Below are positions 27,318-35,624 of a stretch of 64,000 nt of DNA, one piece after another; the stretch's first letter is position 1, and every line of letters starts with the position of its first letter. The translations under genes and the position numbers were made by a program. Below the pieces are notes generated by a model that worked only from the letters and a program-made list of their open reading frames with translations, made no database searches and had not been told where the DNA came from. The stretch comes from Pseudidiomarina taiwanensis (GTDB taxonomy: Bacteria > Pseudomonadota > Gammaproteobacteria > Enterobacterales > Alteromonadaceae). The stretch is from positions 62,001 to 126,000 of the forward strand of contig NZ_PIQG01000005.1 in the NCBI RefSeq assembly GCF_003987435.1, written 5' to 3'.

Positions 27318-28382
27318 ATGCGTGAACGACTCGAACGACGAGCATTCTTCTTACTGCTCATAGCGGTAACCATAGGTTTTGGGATTATCTTAGAGCCTTT
27401 TTGGAGTGCAATATTCTGGGCTTGCGCAGTCGCTGTTATTTTTGCTCCAGTGCAGAGTCGTTTGCTGGCGAAACTTGGCGATAAGCCAAATACTGCCGCC
27501 GCAATTACCTTATTGTTATGCATGGCAATTGTGGTGATTCCTGTGATGTTTCTGGGCGCTGCATTTGTCCGTGAAGGAATGCAATTTTATCAGCGGATTA
27601 GTTCGGGTGAACTCGATCCGCAGCAAGTTCTTGAGCAAGTTCGAACTGCCTTCCCATGGCTTGATGGCGTCCTAGTTGAGCTGGGTATCGATACGCAAAA
27701 CCTTCGCACCCAACTGGCTGACTGGGCCGTCAACGCCAGTCGCTTCCTAGCCAAAGAAACCCTGACCATTGGGCAAAACACCGCCAGTTTCTTTTTAAGT
27801 TTGGCCTTGATGCTCTACCTAACCTATTTCTTATTACGCGATGGCAGTAAGTTACGGGATTTAATGATCCGAGCCCTACCATTTGGTGATGAACGTGAGC
27901 ATGCACTCTTCGTGAAGTTTGTAGAAGTCACGCGTGCCACAGTTAAAGGCAACTTAGTGGTTGCCTTCGTTCAAGGCGCTCTCGGTGGCTTCATTTTTTG
28001 GATTTTAGACATCCCAGGCCCGCTCTTGTGGGGCGTGGTTATGGCTTTCTTGTCATTGATTCCAGCGGTCGGGGCTGCGCTCATTTGGTTCCCGGTAAGC
28101 TTATATCTATACGCCACCGGTGATTGGATGAGTGCATCGATTTTAATTGCCTTTGGGGCCATCGTCATTGGTTTGGCTGATAACGTGCTACGCCCGATAT
28201 TAGTCGGGCGAGATACGAAGTTACCGGATTACGTCGTGTTGTTTTCAACGATCGGTGGGATTTCATTATTTGGTATTAACGGCTTTGTTGTCGGGCCTCT
28301 TATTGCCGCTTTATTTATGGCGACCTGGCAGATTTTTATTGTCGATTTTAATAGTCACGAAGAAGAGGAGGCGCGTGATTAA
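27318..28382 (+). CDS. AI-2E family transporter (PerM/YdiK type)
   Basis: 354 residues with about eight hydrophobic segments in the usual order: a two-helix N-terminal pair, a soluble middle, then LSLALMLYLTYFLLRDG, VVAFVQGALGGFIFWILDIP and GVVMAFLSLIPAVGAALIWFP near the C-terminus. The family includes AI-2 exporter TqsA and Na/H antiporter-like members, so the substrate is open. ATG 27318 is chosen over a TTG 18 bases earlier. The stop TAA lies in the loop of a 9-bp hairpin. Confidence 0.85.
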   Translation: MRERLERRAFFLLLIAVTIGFGIILEPFWSAIFWACAVAVIFAPVQSRLLAKLGDKPNTAAAITLLLCMAIVVIPVMFLGAAFVREGMQFYQRISSGELDPQQVLEQVRTAFPWLDGVLVELGIDTQNLRTQLADWAVNASRFLAKETLTIGQNTASFFLSLALMLYLTYFLLRDGSKLRDLMIRALPFGDEREHALFVKFVEVTRATVKGNLVVAFVQGALGGFIFWILDIPGPLLWGVVMAFLSLIPAVGAALIWFPVSLYLYATGDWMSASILIAFGAIVIGLADNVLRPILVGRDTKLPDYVVLFSTIGGISLFGINGFVVGPLIAALFMATWQIFIVDFNSHEEEEARD

Positions 28383-28390
28383 CGCGCCTC
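28368..28390 (+). terminator. Hairpin around the AI-2E family gene stop codon
   Basis: GAGGCGCGT (28368-28376) pairs perfectly with ACGCGCCTC (28382-28390) with loop GATTA. The stop TAA spans the loop edge. No T-tract. Convergent with amtB. Confidence 0.55.
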
Positions 28391-28403
28391 TAGAATAACT
28401 GCT

Positions 28404-29573
28404 CTAACCTGTCGTTTTACTCGAGACGAACTCAGGGTATGCCTCGACACCACAGTCTGCGATGTCGCCACCTAGATACTCGTCTTGTTCTGACACTCGC
28501 AAGCCGAGTGTTACCTTCAGCAGCCACCAAACCACTATACTTGCTGCGAAAACCCAAGCAAAGATAACTCCGGCACCAAGTAATTGATTGATGAGAGTCG
28601 CGCTTGAGTGGGTGTAAGCGACCCAGATGAGCCCGTAAACGCCACACACACCGTGGACTGAAATGGCCCCAACTGGGTCATCAATTTTTAATCGGTCAAG
28701 AGCAATAATGCTGAGCACAACTAAAACTCCAGCACCTGCACCGATGATGCAACTCAGCACTGCAGACGGTGCGGCAGGCTCTGCGGTGATTGCCACTAAC
28801 CCGGCTAACGCGCCATTCAAGATCATGGTCAGGTCAGCTTTTTTCCAAATCAGGCGCACCAGCAAAAATGCGGTGATTGCGCCAGTCGCTGCCGCAGCGT
28901 TGGTATTCACAAATATATTGGCAACGGCATTGGTATTGTCTTGTCCAACTAATGCCAGTTGCGAGCCACCGTTAAAACCAAACCATCCCATCCATAAAAT
29001 CAAGGTGCCGAGCGTCGCAAGTGGCATATTTGCGCCTGGAATCGCGTATATCGCACCGCTATGACCGTACTTCCCTTTCCGCGGCCCGAGCAACAACACA
29101 CCTGCAAGTGCGGCTGCTGCGCCAGCTAAATGGACAATCCCAGAGCCAGCGAAATCCACGAATCCCGCTTCGGCTAAAAAGCCTCCACCCCATGTCCAGG
29201 CACCTTCGATTGGGTAGATAAAACTGGTGAGAATGACGCTGAAAATTAAAAAACTCGCGAGTTTCATCCGCTCTGCGACTGCGCCAGAGACAATCGACAT
29301 TGCGGTTGCTACAAACACGACTTGGAAGAAGAAATTCGCCGCTGGGGCATGACTGGTCACTTCAGGTATGCCATACATGAGCTCATAACCGATCAGCAAA
29401 TAGCAGGTAGAGGCAATGGCATACAGCAAGACGTTTTTAACTAATATTTCAGTGGTGTTTTTGCTCCGCACTAAGCCTGCCTCGAGCATCGCAAAACCGG
29501 CTGCCATCCACATGACTAAAACTGCAGAAATCAGCAAATAAAAGGTATTGAGGGCATAATTTAAATCCATCAT
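28404..29573 (-). CDS. amtB: Ammonium transporter
   Basis: 389 residues with eleven hydrophobic segments. The twin histidines that line the channel are in GSGIVHLAGAAAAL and ISVHGVCGVYG, and the family motif AAGFAMLEAGLVRSKNT is near the N-terminus. It conducts ammonium across the inner membrane and is gated by the PII protein GlnK, encoded 16 bp upstream. No cleaved signal peptide is apparent. The start may be either of two adjacent ATGs. Co-transcription with glnK from a sigma-54 promoter fits nitrogen-limitation control. Confidence 0.95.
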   Translation of the reverse strand: MMDLNYALNTFYLLISAVLVMWMAAGFAMLEAGLVRSKNTTEILVKNVLLYAIASTCYLLIGYELMYGIPEVTSHAPAANFFFQVVFVATAMSIVSGAVAERMKLASFLIFSVILTSFIYPIEGAWTWGGGFLAEAGFVDFAGSGIVHLAGAAAALAGVLLLGPRKGKYGHSGAIYAIPGANMPLATLGTLILWMGWFGFNGGSQLALVGQDNTNAVANIFVNTNAAAATGAITAFLLVRLIWKKADLTMILNGALAGLVAITAEPAAPSAVLSCIIGAGAGVLVVLSIIALDRLKIDDPVGAISVHGVCGVYGLIWVAYTHSSATLINQLLGAGVIFAWVFAASIVVWWLLKVTLGLRVSEQDEYLGGDIADCGVEAYPEFVSSKTTG

Positions 29574-29589
29574 GGTGGTCTTCCTTATG

Positions 29590-29934
29590 TTACAGAGCGT
29601 CTTGGTCTTGTTCGCCTGTGCGAATCCGTATCACCTGACTTAAGGGATGCACGAAAATCTTGCCATCGCCGGTGTTACCAGTGTGACTGGCGGATTGGAT
29701 GGTCTCGATAACACGGTCGAGCTGAGCCTCGGTGACCGCGATCTCAACCCGCAGTTTGGGCAGAAAATCTATCCGATATTCAGCACCGCGATAGAGTTCA
29801 GTGTGTCCTTTTTGCCGACCAAAACCTCTGACCTCAGTAATGGTCATACCCTGACAGCCGATTTCAGCAAGCGCTTCGCGCACATCGGTAAGTTTCGCTG
29901 GTTTGATAATCGCTATGACTAAATGCAGTTGCAT
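29590..29934 (-). CDS. glnK: Nitrogen regulatory protein PII
   Basis: 114 residues. Motifs GFGRQKGHTELYRGAEYRIDFLP (T-loop, here spanning residues 38-60) and GDGKIFV near the C-terminus are intact. Y53 corresponds to the uridylylated Tyr51. ATG 29934 follows AGGAG at good spacing; a GTG two codons upstream is less likely. It senses 2-oxoglutarate, ATP and ADP and blocks AmtB when nitrogen is ample. The glnK-amtB order and the sigma-54 promoter support glnK rather than glnB. Confidence 0.93.
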   Translation of the reverse strand: MQLHLVIAIIKPAKLTDVREALAEIGCQGMTITEVRGFGRQKGHTELYRGAEYRIDFLPKLRVEIAVTEAQLDRVIETIQSASHTGNTGDGKIFVHPLSQVIRIRTGEQDQDAL

Positions 29935-29992
29935 AAGCACTCTCCTTTTTCTTAGCGGGAGTAGATTGAGTCGAATCTACTTGCTAAAGCAC

Positions 29993-30008
29993 TGCAAGAG
30001 CTGTGCCA
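29993..30008 (-). promoter_or_regulatory. Sigma-54 promoter of glnK-amtB
   Basis: Read on the reverse strand: TGGCACAGCTCTTGCA, a full match to the -24/-12 consensus TGGCAC-N5-TTGCA. It lies 58 bp before the glnK ATG. Confidence 0.85.
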
Positions 30009-30102
30009 GATCAGCACAGCGATAGCGAACGGCTACTTTGCGGGTCATCAGAGAGTTATGCTTGGCGAGATTGCCTTATTGCGGTGCAGGAGTGACATCC
30101 TG

Positions 30103-30121
30103 TTGCGCTCTACTGGTGCAA
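30103..30121 (-). promoter_or_regulatory. Probable NtrC-binding enhancer upstream of glnK
   Basis: TTGCGC-N7-GTGCAA resembles the NtrC dyad TGCAC-N7-GTGCA. It lies about 100 bp upstream of the sigma-54 promoter, the usual enhancer distance. A weaker half-site pair follows at about 30140-30152. The remaining sequence of 29935-30236 shows no gene. Confidence 0.5.
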
Positions 30122-30236
30122 TCCGAATGAGCTTGTCACTGCATTATTTGCACTAAGCTATAACCAATCAAACTGGAAATTAAGTCGTGACAGCAGTATC
30201 GTATCCGCCACTGCAATGGGGTTATCGGAGGTCACC

Positions 30237-31280
30237 ATGCGCACTGCTCAGCGTCCAAGTGAGTTAATTGGACAAACAGATATGCTTCGGATTCACTCGC
30301 TCTCGGAACTTACTGGGTGTGATATTTATGTGAAGTTGGAATCGCAAAATCCAGGCGGTTCGATCAAAGATCGAGCTGCTTTGCAAATGATTAAGGATGC
30401 GATGCAACGGGGTGACTTGAAGCCGGGTATGACAGTGGTGGAGGGGACTGCAGGCAACACTGGGATTGGACTGGCCTTAGTCGCACGTTCCTTTGGTCTG
30501 AATATGCTGGCAGTGATGCCGAATGATCAAACCCCAGAGAAGGAACGCATGATTCGCCTGCATGGGGCCCAGTTGAAAACAGTTGACCCTGTCCCATTTC
30601 GTGATCAAAACCATTTTTATCATACGGCCCGTCGATTGGCGGAAGAGAATGTCGATTATTGGTGGGCCAACCAATTTGAAAACATCTCCAATATGCGTGC
30701 GCACTACCTCAGTACGGGGCCGGAAATTTGGCAACAAACTCAAGGACAAGTCGATATTTTTGTATCCGTCGCGGGCACTGGCGGCACCATAGCGGGGAAT
30801 TCAAAGTTTCTCAAAGAGCAAAATGAGCAGGTTGAAGTGTGGTTGGTTGACCCAGATGGTTCGGGTATTTACCACTACTTGAAAGCCGGTGACTATGTCT
30901 CAAAAGGGAGCTCGTTTACCGAGGGCATTGGGATCATGCGTCTTGTTGAAAACTTCAAACATGCTCGCATTGATGCCGCAGTTAATTTACCGGACCAAGA
31001 TCTGATTACGCTCTCACGTTTTATCCGTGATCACGATGGCTTGGTGCTGGGGAGTAGTTCTACGCTGAATGTTGCTGGAGCCTTGATGGCTGCCATTCAA
31101 CGTGGCCCAGGTAAAACGATTGTGACCTTTGCCTGTGACTTGGGTGAGCGTTCAGCGAGTAAGCTTTACAACGAGCACTATTTACGGGAACGAGGATTGC
31201 AGTTAGAGGCAGAGCCTATTGCGCAATTAATCGAGCGCTACCGTGCCGCCCGTGACTCAATTTGGTTCGCGCAAGGTTAG
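30237..31280 (+). CDS. Cysteine synthase-like PLP enzyme
   Basis: 347 residues of fold-type II. The PLP lysine is in NPGGSIKDRAALQMI, and VEGTAGNTGIGLALVA and VAGTGGTIAGNSKFL are the substrate and phosphate loops. The C-terminal extension (YRAARDS) is longer than CysK. It most likely makes cysteine from O-acetylserine, but cystathionine beta-synthase or diaminopropionate-type reactions are possible in this branch. GGAGG lies 6 bases before ATG 30237, so I prefer it to the ATG 21 bases earlier. It converges with the GNAT gene, overlapping 24 bp. Confidence 0.8.
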   Translation: MRTAQRPSELIGQTDMLRIHSLSELTGCDIYVKLESQNPGGSIKDRAALQMIKDAMQRGDLKPGMTVVEGTAGNTGIGLALVARSFGLNMLAVMPNDQTPEKERMIRLHGAQLKTVDPVPFRDQNHFYHTARRLAEENVDYWWANQFENISNMRAHYLSTGPEIWQQTQGQVDIFVSVAGTGGTIAGNSKFLKEQNEQVEVWLVDPDGSGIYHYLKAGDYVSKGSSFTEGIGIMRLVENFKHARIDAAVNLPDQDLITLSRFIRDHDGLVLGSSSTLNVAGALMAAIQRGPGKTIVTFACDLGERSASKLYNEHYLRERGLQLEAEPIAQLIERYRAARDSIWFAQG

Positions 31281-31727
31281 TCGCATCCGGTAGCCGTCTT
31301 CACCGTTCTCGTAATATTGAGCGAGGAGGTCGGTCACTTCAAAACCGAACCTGCGATAAAGGGCTAATGCAGCGGTGTTGGTTGTCATTACCTCCAGACT
31401 CACCGTTTGGCAGCCGAGTTGCTTGGCCCTTATTAAGCTGTCCTCAATAAGTCTGGCGGCAATTCCTTGGCCACGAGCCTGCGCGGCAACAGCCAGTGAA
31501 TATATCCGCCAAATCTTACTATTCGCTCGAGTTAAGCCAATACTGTAACCCACCACAGAGAACTGATCATGCGTGAGCTGTTCAATCAAACGAACATGAG
31601 CAGTTGGACTCTGTAATAAATATCTTAAGTTGACGCGACCTAACTGATCCGAGTCAAAGCAACTTTGTTCAAGCTGCAACAGTGGCTCAAGATCGTCAAC
31701 CGAAGCTGTGCGCAGTTGCAAGGTCAT
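31257..31727 (-). CDS. GNAT family N-acetyltransferase, RimI-like
   Basis: 156 residues. The acetyl-CoA loop AAQARGQGIAARLIEDSL and the later ALALYRRFGFEVTDLLAQYY place it in the GNAT family near RimI-type N-alpha acetyltransferases. It starts 1 base after the stop of the RLAN/ATP-grasp gene (TAATATG), so the two are translationally coupled. In-frame ATGs at 31742 and 31739 would overlap that gene. The pairing with an RLAN/ATP-grasp ligase is a recurring one, and the GNAT probably modifies the ligase product or its substrate. Confidence 0.85.
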   Translation of the reverse strand: MTLQLRTASVDDLEPLLQLEQSCFDSDQLGRVNLRYLLQSPTAHVRLIEQLTHDQFSVVGYSIGLTRANSKIWRIYSLAVAAQARGQGIAARLIEDSLIRAKQLGCQTVSLEVMTTNTAALALYRRFGFEVTDLLAQYYENGEDGYRMRLTLREPN

Positions 31728-31728
31728 A

Positions 31729-33189
31729 TTATTTCTCATCAAGGCGACGATAAAAGTCGCGCATAATCACGTGGTAGAGCTCGTCACCTAATAATGCATC
31801 TTCCACCCCTGCATCGATGGATGGGTTATCGTTAATCTCAATAATAACAGGCCCTTGCGCCGTCACTTTCATATCGACACCATACAAACCATCACCGATA
31901 AGCCGGGTTGCTTGTAGTGCGAGCTTGATCACGTCACGCGGAACCTGCTGCACACCAACTGTCTCGAAACCTCCTGACTTACCGCCTTTGGTATGGCTTG
32001 CATGGTTATAAATTTGCCAGTGGTTTCGCGCCATATGGTACTTACAGGCATAAATGGCCCGATGATTGAGCACCCCGATGCGCCAATCATACTCGGTTCG
32101 AACAAACTCTTGTGCCAAGATAATGGTCGACTGTTCAAAGAGTTGGTTGGCAATATGCTTCAAGCTCTCTAAATCCTCAGCTTTTTCAACGCCGATCGAG
32201 AATGAGCCATCAGGTATTTTAAGAACGATAGGGAAGCCAAATCGCTCCGCTAACTTTTCATAATCAATGTGTTGATTGCGCAACAGTAATTCTGTCATCG
32301 GTGTAGCAATCCGATGCTTATCTAAAAGCTCATGCAGAAATACTTTGTTGGCGCAGCGCACAATCGACTGTGGTGAGTCAATCACGACCAAACCATTGGC
32401 TTCTGCCTTTTTGGCAAAATGGTAGGTGTAATGATTGATTTTTGTCGTTTCCCGAATAAATAACGCATCAAATTCTAGTAGCCGATTAAAGTCACTTGCG
32501 GTGATTAATTCAGCATCAATATCATGCTGGCGTGCAGCCCGTATAAAGGCTTGTAAGGCACGTTTATTCGACGTGGGAATCGCCTCGTTCGGGTCATGCA
32601 AAATAGCTAAATCGAAACGGTAATCTTTGCGTGCCCGGGCTTTGCGCCAGACGCGCTTACTGAAGTGGTCTAAAGCATCACCAAAGAAACTTTGTTCGGA
32701 GTCGCTTAGGTCACTCAGGTTCACCGGCTTCAAAGAGTGAATGTACCAGCGTCCCTGAAATTGAAAGTCGACCCGCAGTAACGGGCATGGGTAACGATCG
32801 AAGAGCTGGCGCGCAAAGCCCTCGAAAGCGACGTCTGGAGTTTGTCCAAAGGCGATAAAAATTGAGTGTTGCTGTTCGGGTAGAGACTTCTCTAGAGCAC
32901 GAACCAAGGTCTTGTCGATAGTGATCGCCAGCAATTGGTAGTGCGAGAAGTTGCGTAAGTCATTAATCGTACTGACCGACGGAATAACACGCTGACCGCG
33001 TGCTTCGGCAAGTAAGCTCACGTAATAACCTGTACCAAGATAGCCGAGGTCACTACAGAGGTTGATGACGTGCGCGCGTGAATTACTGTGATCTTGCAAA
33101 AAGTCATCTGCGGCAATAATCGCTTGGCTTGGAAAATAAGGCTGCCAGACCGCGCTGTGGTCGAGAATGACAAGGGTCGAGTGATGCAT
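31729..33189 (-). CDS. RLAN domain plus RimK-like ATP-grasp ligase
   Basis: 486 residues. The first ~170 residues resemble the RLAN domain that precedes RimK-like ligases (VINLCSDLGYLGTGYYVSLLAEARG). The ATP-grasp domain spans ~260-480, with KVFLHELLDKHRIATP, FPIVLKIPDGSFSIGVEKAE, YGVDMKVTAQGPVIIEINDNP (metal-binding Asp, Glu, Asn). Such enzymes join a carboxylate to an amine using ATP. RimK itself adds glutamates to ribosomal S6; the substrate here is not known. The GNAT gene follows in the same operon. Confidence 0.85.
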   Translation of the reverse strand: MHHSTLVILDHSAVWQPYFPSQAIIAADDFLQDHSNSRAHVINLCSDLGYLGTGYYVSLLAEARGQRVIPSVSTINDLRNFSHYQLLAITIDKTLVRALEKSLPEQQHSIFIAFGQTPDVAFEGFARQLFDRYPCPLLRVDFQFQGRWYIHSLKPVNLSDLSDSEQSFFGDALDHFSKRVWRKARARKDYRFDLAILHDPNEAIPTSNKRALQAFIRAARQHDIDAELITASDFNRLLEFDALFIRETTKINHYTYHFAKKAEANGLVVIDSPQSIVRCANKVFLHELLDKHRIATPMTELLLRNQHIDYEKLAERFGFPIVLKIPDGSFSIGVEKAEDLESLKHIANQLFEQSTIILAQEFVRTEYDWRIGVLNHRAIYACKYHMARNHWQIYNHASHTKGGKSGGFETVGVQQVPRDVIKLALQATRLIGDGLYGVDMKVTAQGPVIIEINDNPSIDAGVEDALLGDELYHVIMRDFYRRLDEK

Positions 33190-33321
33190 ATATGCTCCAT
33201 ATAAAAGGCGCGCTAATTAAAGATGATTTTGACCAAAACACAAGCCTTTACAATAAATATTTTAGCCAACTTAGCGATGTACGCTATGCTTAGTTAAGAA
33301 CTCATCATGGAGAGGTTCGTC

Positions 33322-33831
33322 ATGCTAACTTTGCTCGCTCGGTTTTTTAAAGCGCTCAATTCAGAAACAGGGGCTTGGGCACTCGCTTTTGCCTTTGTGC
33401 TAGGGATGATTATGGGCATTACGCCGCTGTGGAGAGTCCATAACCTACTGATTTTATTGGTAGCTTTGTTGTTCCGGGTCAATTTAACCGGATTTTTGCT
33501 GAGTTGGGCGGTGTTTTCTGCTATCGCCTATCTCGTTGACCCAATCTCTCACGCTATCGGTGCAGCTGTGTTAGCGGCTGAGGCGTGGCAACCGGTATGG
33601 ACGGCCATGTACCAATCTGCGGTTTGGCGAGTCGTACAATTTCATCACACCATTACCATGGGCTCACTCATTCTAAGTGCACTATTTGCGCCAATTTTAG
33701 CGGTCATAAGTTACTTTATCGTCAGCCGCTATCGGCAGCATATCCAGCGCTGGTTTATGCAGTTAAAACTGGTGCAAATGTTTAAAGCAAGCCGACTATT
33801 CCAAATTTATGCTGGATTAAAGGGGGAGTAA
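33322..33831 (+). CDS. TIGR03546 family membrane protein (DUF2062-like)
   Basis: 169 residues with four hydrophobic segments. The N-terminal stretch FALGMIMGITPLWRVHN-type loop (seen as VLGMIMGITPLWRVHNLL) is typical. ATG 33322 has GGAGAGG 6 bases upstream, better than ATG 33307. The stop TAA overlaps the next start (TAATG), so it is coupled to a TIGR03545 protein. These two families recur together in marine gammaproteobacteria; the function is unknown. Confidence 0.8.
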   Translation: MLTLLARFFKALNSETGAWALAFAFVLGMIMGITPLWRVHNLLILLVALLFRVNLTGFLLSWAVFSAIAYLVDPISHAIGAAVLAAEAWQPVWTAMYQSAVWRVVQFHHTITMGSLILSALFAPILAVISYFIVSRYRQHIQRWFMQLKLVQMFKASRLFQIYAGLKGE

Positions 33832-35606
33832 TGGAACAACGCACCGTTCGTAGAAGCGCATTTCGATGGCAGGGGCTGCTGGCATTTATCATTATATTGG
33901 TGTTGTTAGTGGCATTCTCATTGCTGCTGTTGAACAGTATTTTGAAGTGGACTATGGAATACAACCTTGGTCAGCTAAATGGTGCTGAGGTCAATATAGC
34001 TGAAGTTGACCACCATTGGTCCCCACTTGGGTTGGAATTAACGGGTGTGGAGTTAACTGACCCTGCAGCACCCATGCAGAACCGAGTCGTGGTTGGTCGC
34101 CTCAGCGCAACCGTGAATGTGGAGCAGCTGTTGTTAGGTCGTATTCACCTTGAAGAGGTGGTGTCGACCGGAATTCGTGTTGCCCAACCACGCCGTAGCG
34201 CTGGTGAAGTCTATCAGTTACCTAGCGCCGATAGCGTGGCCAATGAATTACGCCAGCAGTTTGCAAACTTTGAACTGAACTTACCCTCGACGGATGAGGT
34301 AATGAGCCGTCTGCAACTGCAAACTCCAGCTGCTATTGCCAAGGCGCGAGAACAGTTAGAGGCGCAACAGACGAAACTCGCAGAGGCCAAGCAAGCCTTA
34401 CCGACAGAAGAGAAAATTAAATCTTACGAGCAGCAGGTTAAGGCGATTACCGAAGCAGATTATTCGAACCCAGCGGCGCTTGCTCGGGCCCAGCAGGAGT
34501 TTGAGAAGCTGAAGCAACAATTCGAGCAAGATCGCGCTGCGGTGCTTGCCTTTAAAGAAGTTGCAAGTGAAAGCGCAGATACGATTAAGGCCCTCTTTGC
34601 GGAAGTCCGAACAGCTCCAGCTCGAGATTTAGAGCGTGCCAAGCAGTTGATGCAACTGAACAGCGAAGGGTTGAGTGAGATCACAGCCGTTATTTTTGGT
34701 GAACAAGTACAACAGTGGAGCCAGTATATTTTGCTCGCCTATGAGCAATTAGCTCCCATGTTGGCGCGTTCTGCGGATGTCGAGCCTGTTGCTGATGAGA
34801 GAGCACAAGGCGACTGGGTTGAGTTCGCTGCAGCCTCTGCACCACCGAGCTTTTTAATCAAACATGCGGTAACAGAGTTCGTGTTTGGTGAGACTCAGGT
34901 CGAAGTGGATTGGCAGAATATTACCCATCAACATGCCCAACTTGGCCAGCCCACGACTTTTCGAGCGCGCGGTGAAAATTCAAATTTGTGGCGGGTGCTT
35001 AATCTAAATGGTGAGCTTGCGTTAACAGCTGATGGAGTCGATGCGCGGCAGCAGTGGCAGGTCCAAGGGATTCAACTACAGCACCTGGCGCTGGCGGAAT
35101 CACAGCAATTTGCGGCAACCATCCTGTCGACCTTACTTGATAGTGAGGGCAGTGTCGCATTGCGCGATAGTCAACTTAGCGGAGGCGGGACAGTGCGCTT
35201 AGCTGATCTTGCAATGCAAGCAAGTGCTGAAAATAAATGGGCCAATGTCGTTGCCCAAGCGTTGCAAAAATTAACCCATCTGGATATTCAAACGGATGTT
35301 TCGGGCGCCATGACTGCTCCTGTATTTGCACTACACTCGGATTTAGATCGGCAGTTAGGCAGTGCGCTGCAGAGTGCTGCCCTTGATCAAGCCGAAACGC
35401 AGTTGCAGGGAATTCGAGCGGATTTACAAGCGCAGGCGAATGGTTTTCTGGGTGATTCAGAGCAAGACTTCAACGAAATTCTGGCCCTGGTAACCGATGC
35501 TGAAAATCGTGAGCAACGCTTACAAAGCTTATTAAAAGCCAAACTTGAAGCGCAATTGGAAGATAAGCTGAAGGATAAGTTAAAAGGGTTTCTGGGCGGT
35601 GGTTAA
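33831..35606 (+). CDS. TIGR03545 family protein
   Basis: 591 residues. One N-terminal membrane helix (about 15-38) is followed by a periplasmic region: a beta-rich start (GAEVNIAEVDHHWSPLGLELTGVEL, AsmA-like in style), a long Ala/Glu/Gln coiled coil (~130-290), a further domain, and a Lys-rich helical end. AsmA-like proteins act in envelope lipid handling, so an envelope role is plausible but unproven. Partner of the TIGR03546 gene. The stop lies in the loop of a hairpin. Confidence 0.78.
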   Translation: MEQRTVRRSAFRWQGLLAFIIILVLLVAFSLLLLNSILKWTMEYNLGQLNGAEVNIAEVDHHWSPLGLELTGVELTDPAAPMQNRVVVGRLSATVNVEQLLLGRIHLEEVVSTGIRVAQPRRSAGEVYQLPSADSVANELRQQFANFELNLPSTDEVMSRLQLQTPAAIAKAREQLEAQQTKLAEAKQALPTEEKIKSYEQQVKAITEADYSNPAALARAQQEFEKLKQQFEQDRAAVLAFKEVASESADTIKALFAEVRTAPARDLERAKQLMQLNSEGLSEITAVIFGEQVQQWSQYILLAYEQLAPMLARSADVEPVADERAQGDWVEFAAASAPPSFLIKHAVTEFVFGETQVEVDWQNITHQHAQLGQPTTFRARGENSNLWRVLNLNGELALTADGVDARQQWQVQGIQLQHLALAESQQFAATILSTLLDSEGSVALRDSQLSGGGTVRLADLAMQASAENKWANVVAQALQKLTHLDIQTDVSGAMTAPVFALHSDLDRQLGSALQSAALDQAETQLQGIRADLQAQANGFLGDSEQDFNEILALVTDAENREQRLQSLLKAKLEAQLEDKLKDKLKGFLGGG

Positions 35607-35614
35607 CCGCCCAG
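35592..35614 (+). terminator. Hairpin around the TIGR03545 gene stop codon
   Basis: CTGGGCGGT (35592-35600) pairs perfectly with ACCGCCCAG (35606-35614); loop GGTTA contains the start of the stop TAA. No T-tract. Convergent with the esterase gene. Confidence 0.55.
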
Positions 35615-35624
35615 AGCTTGCCTG

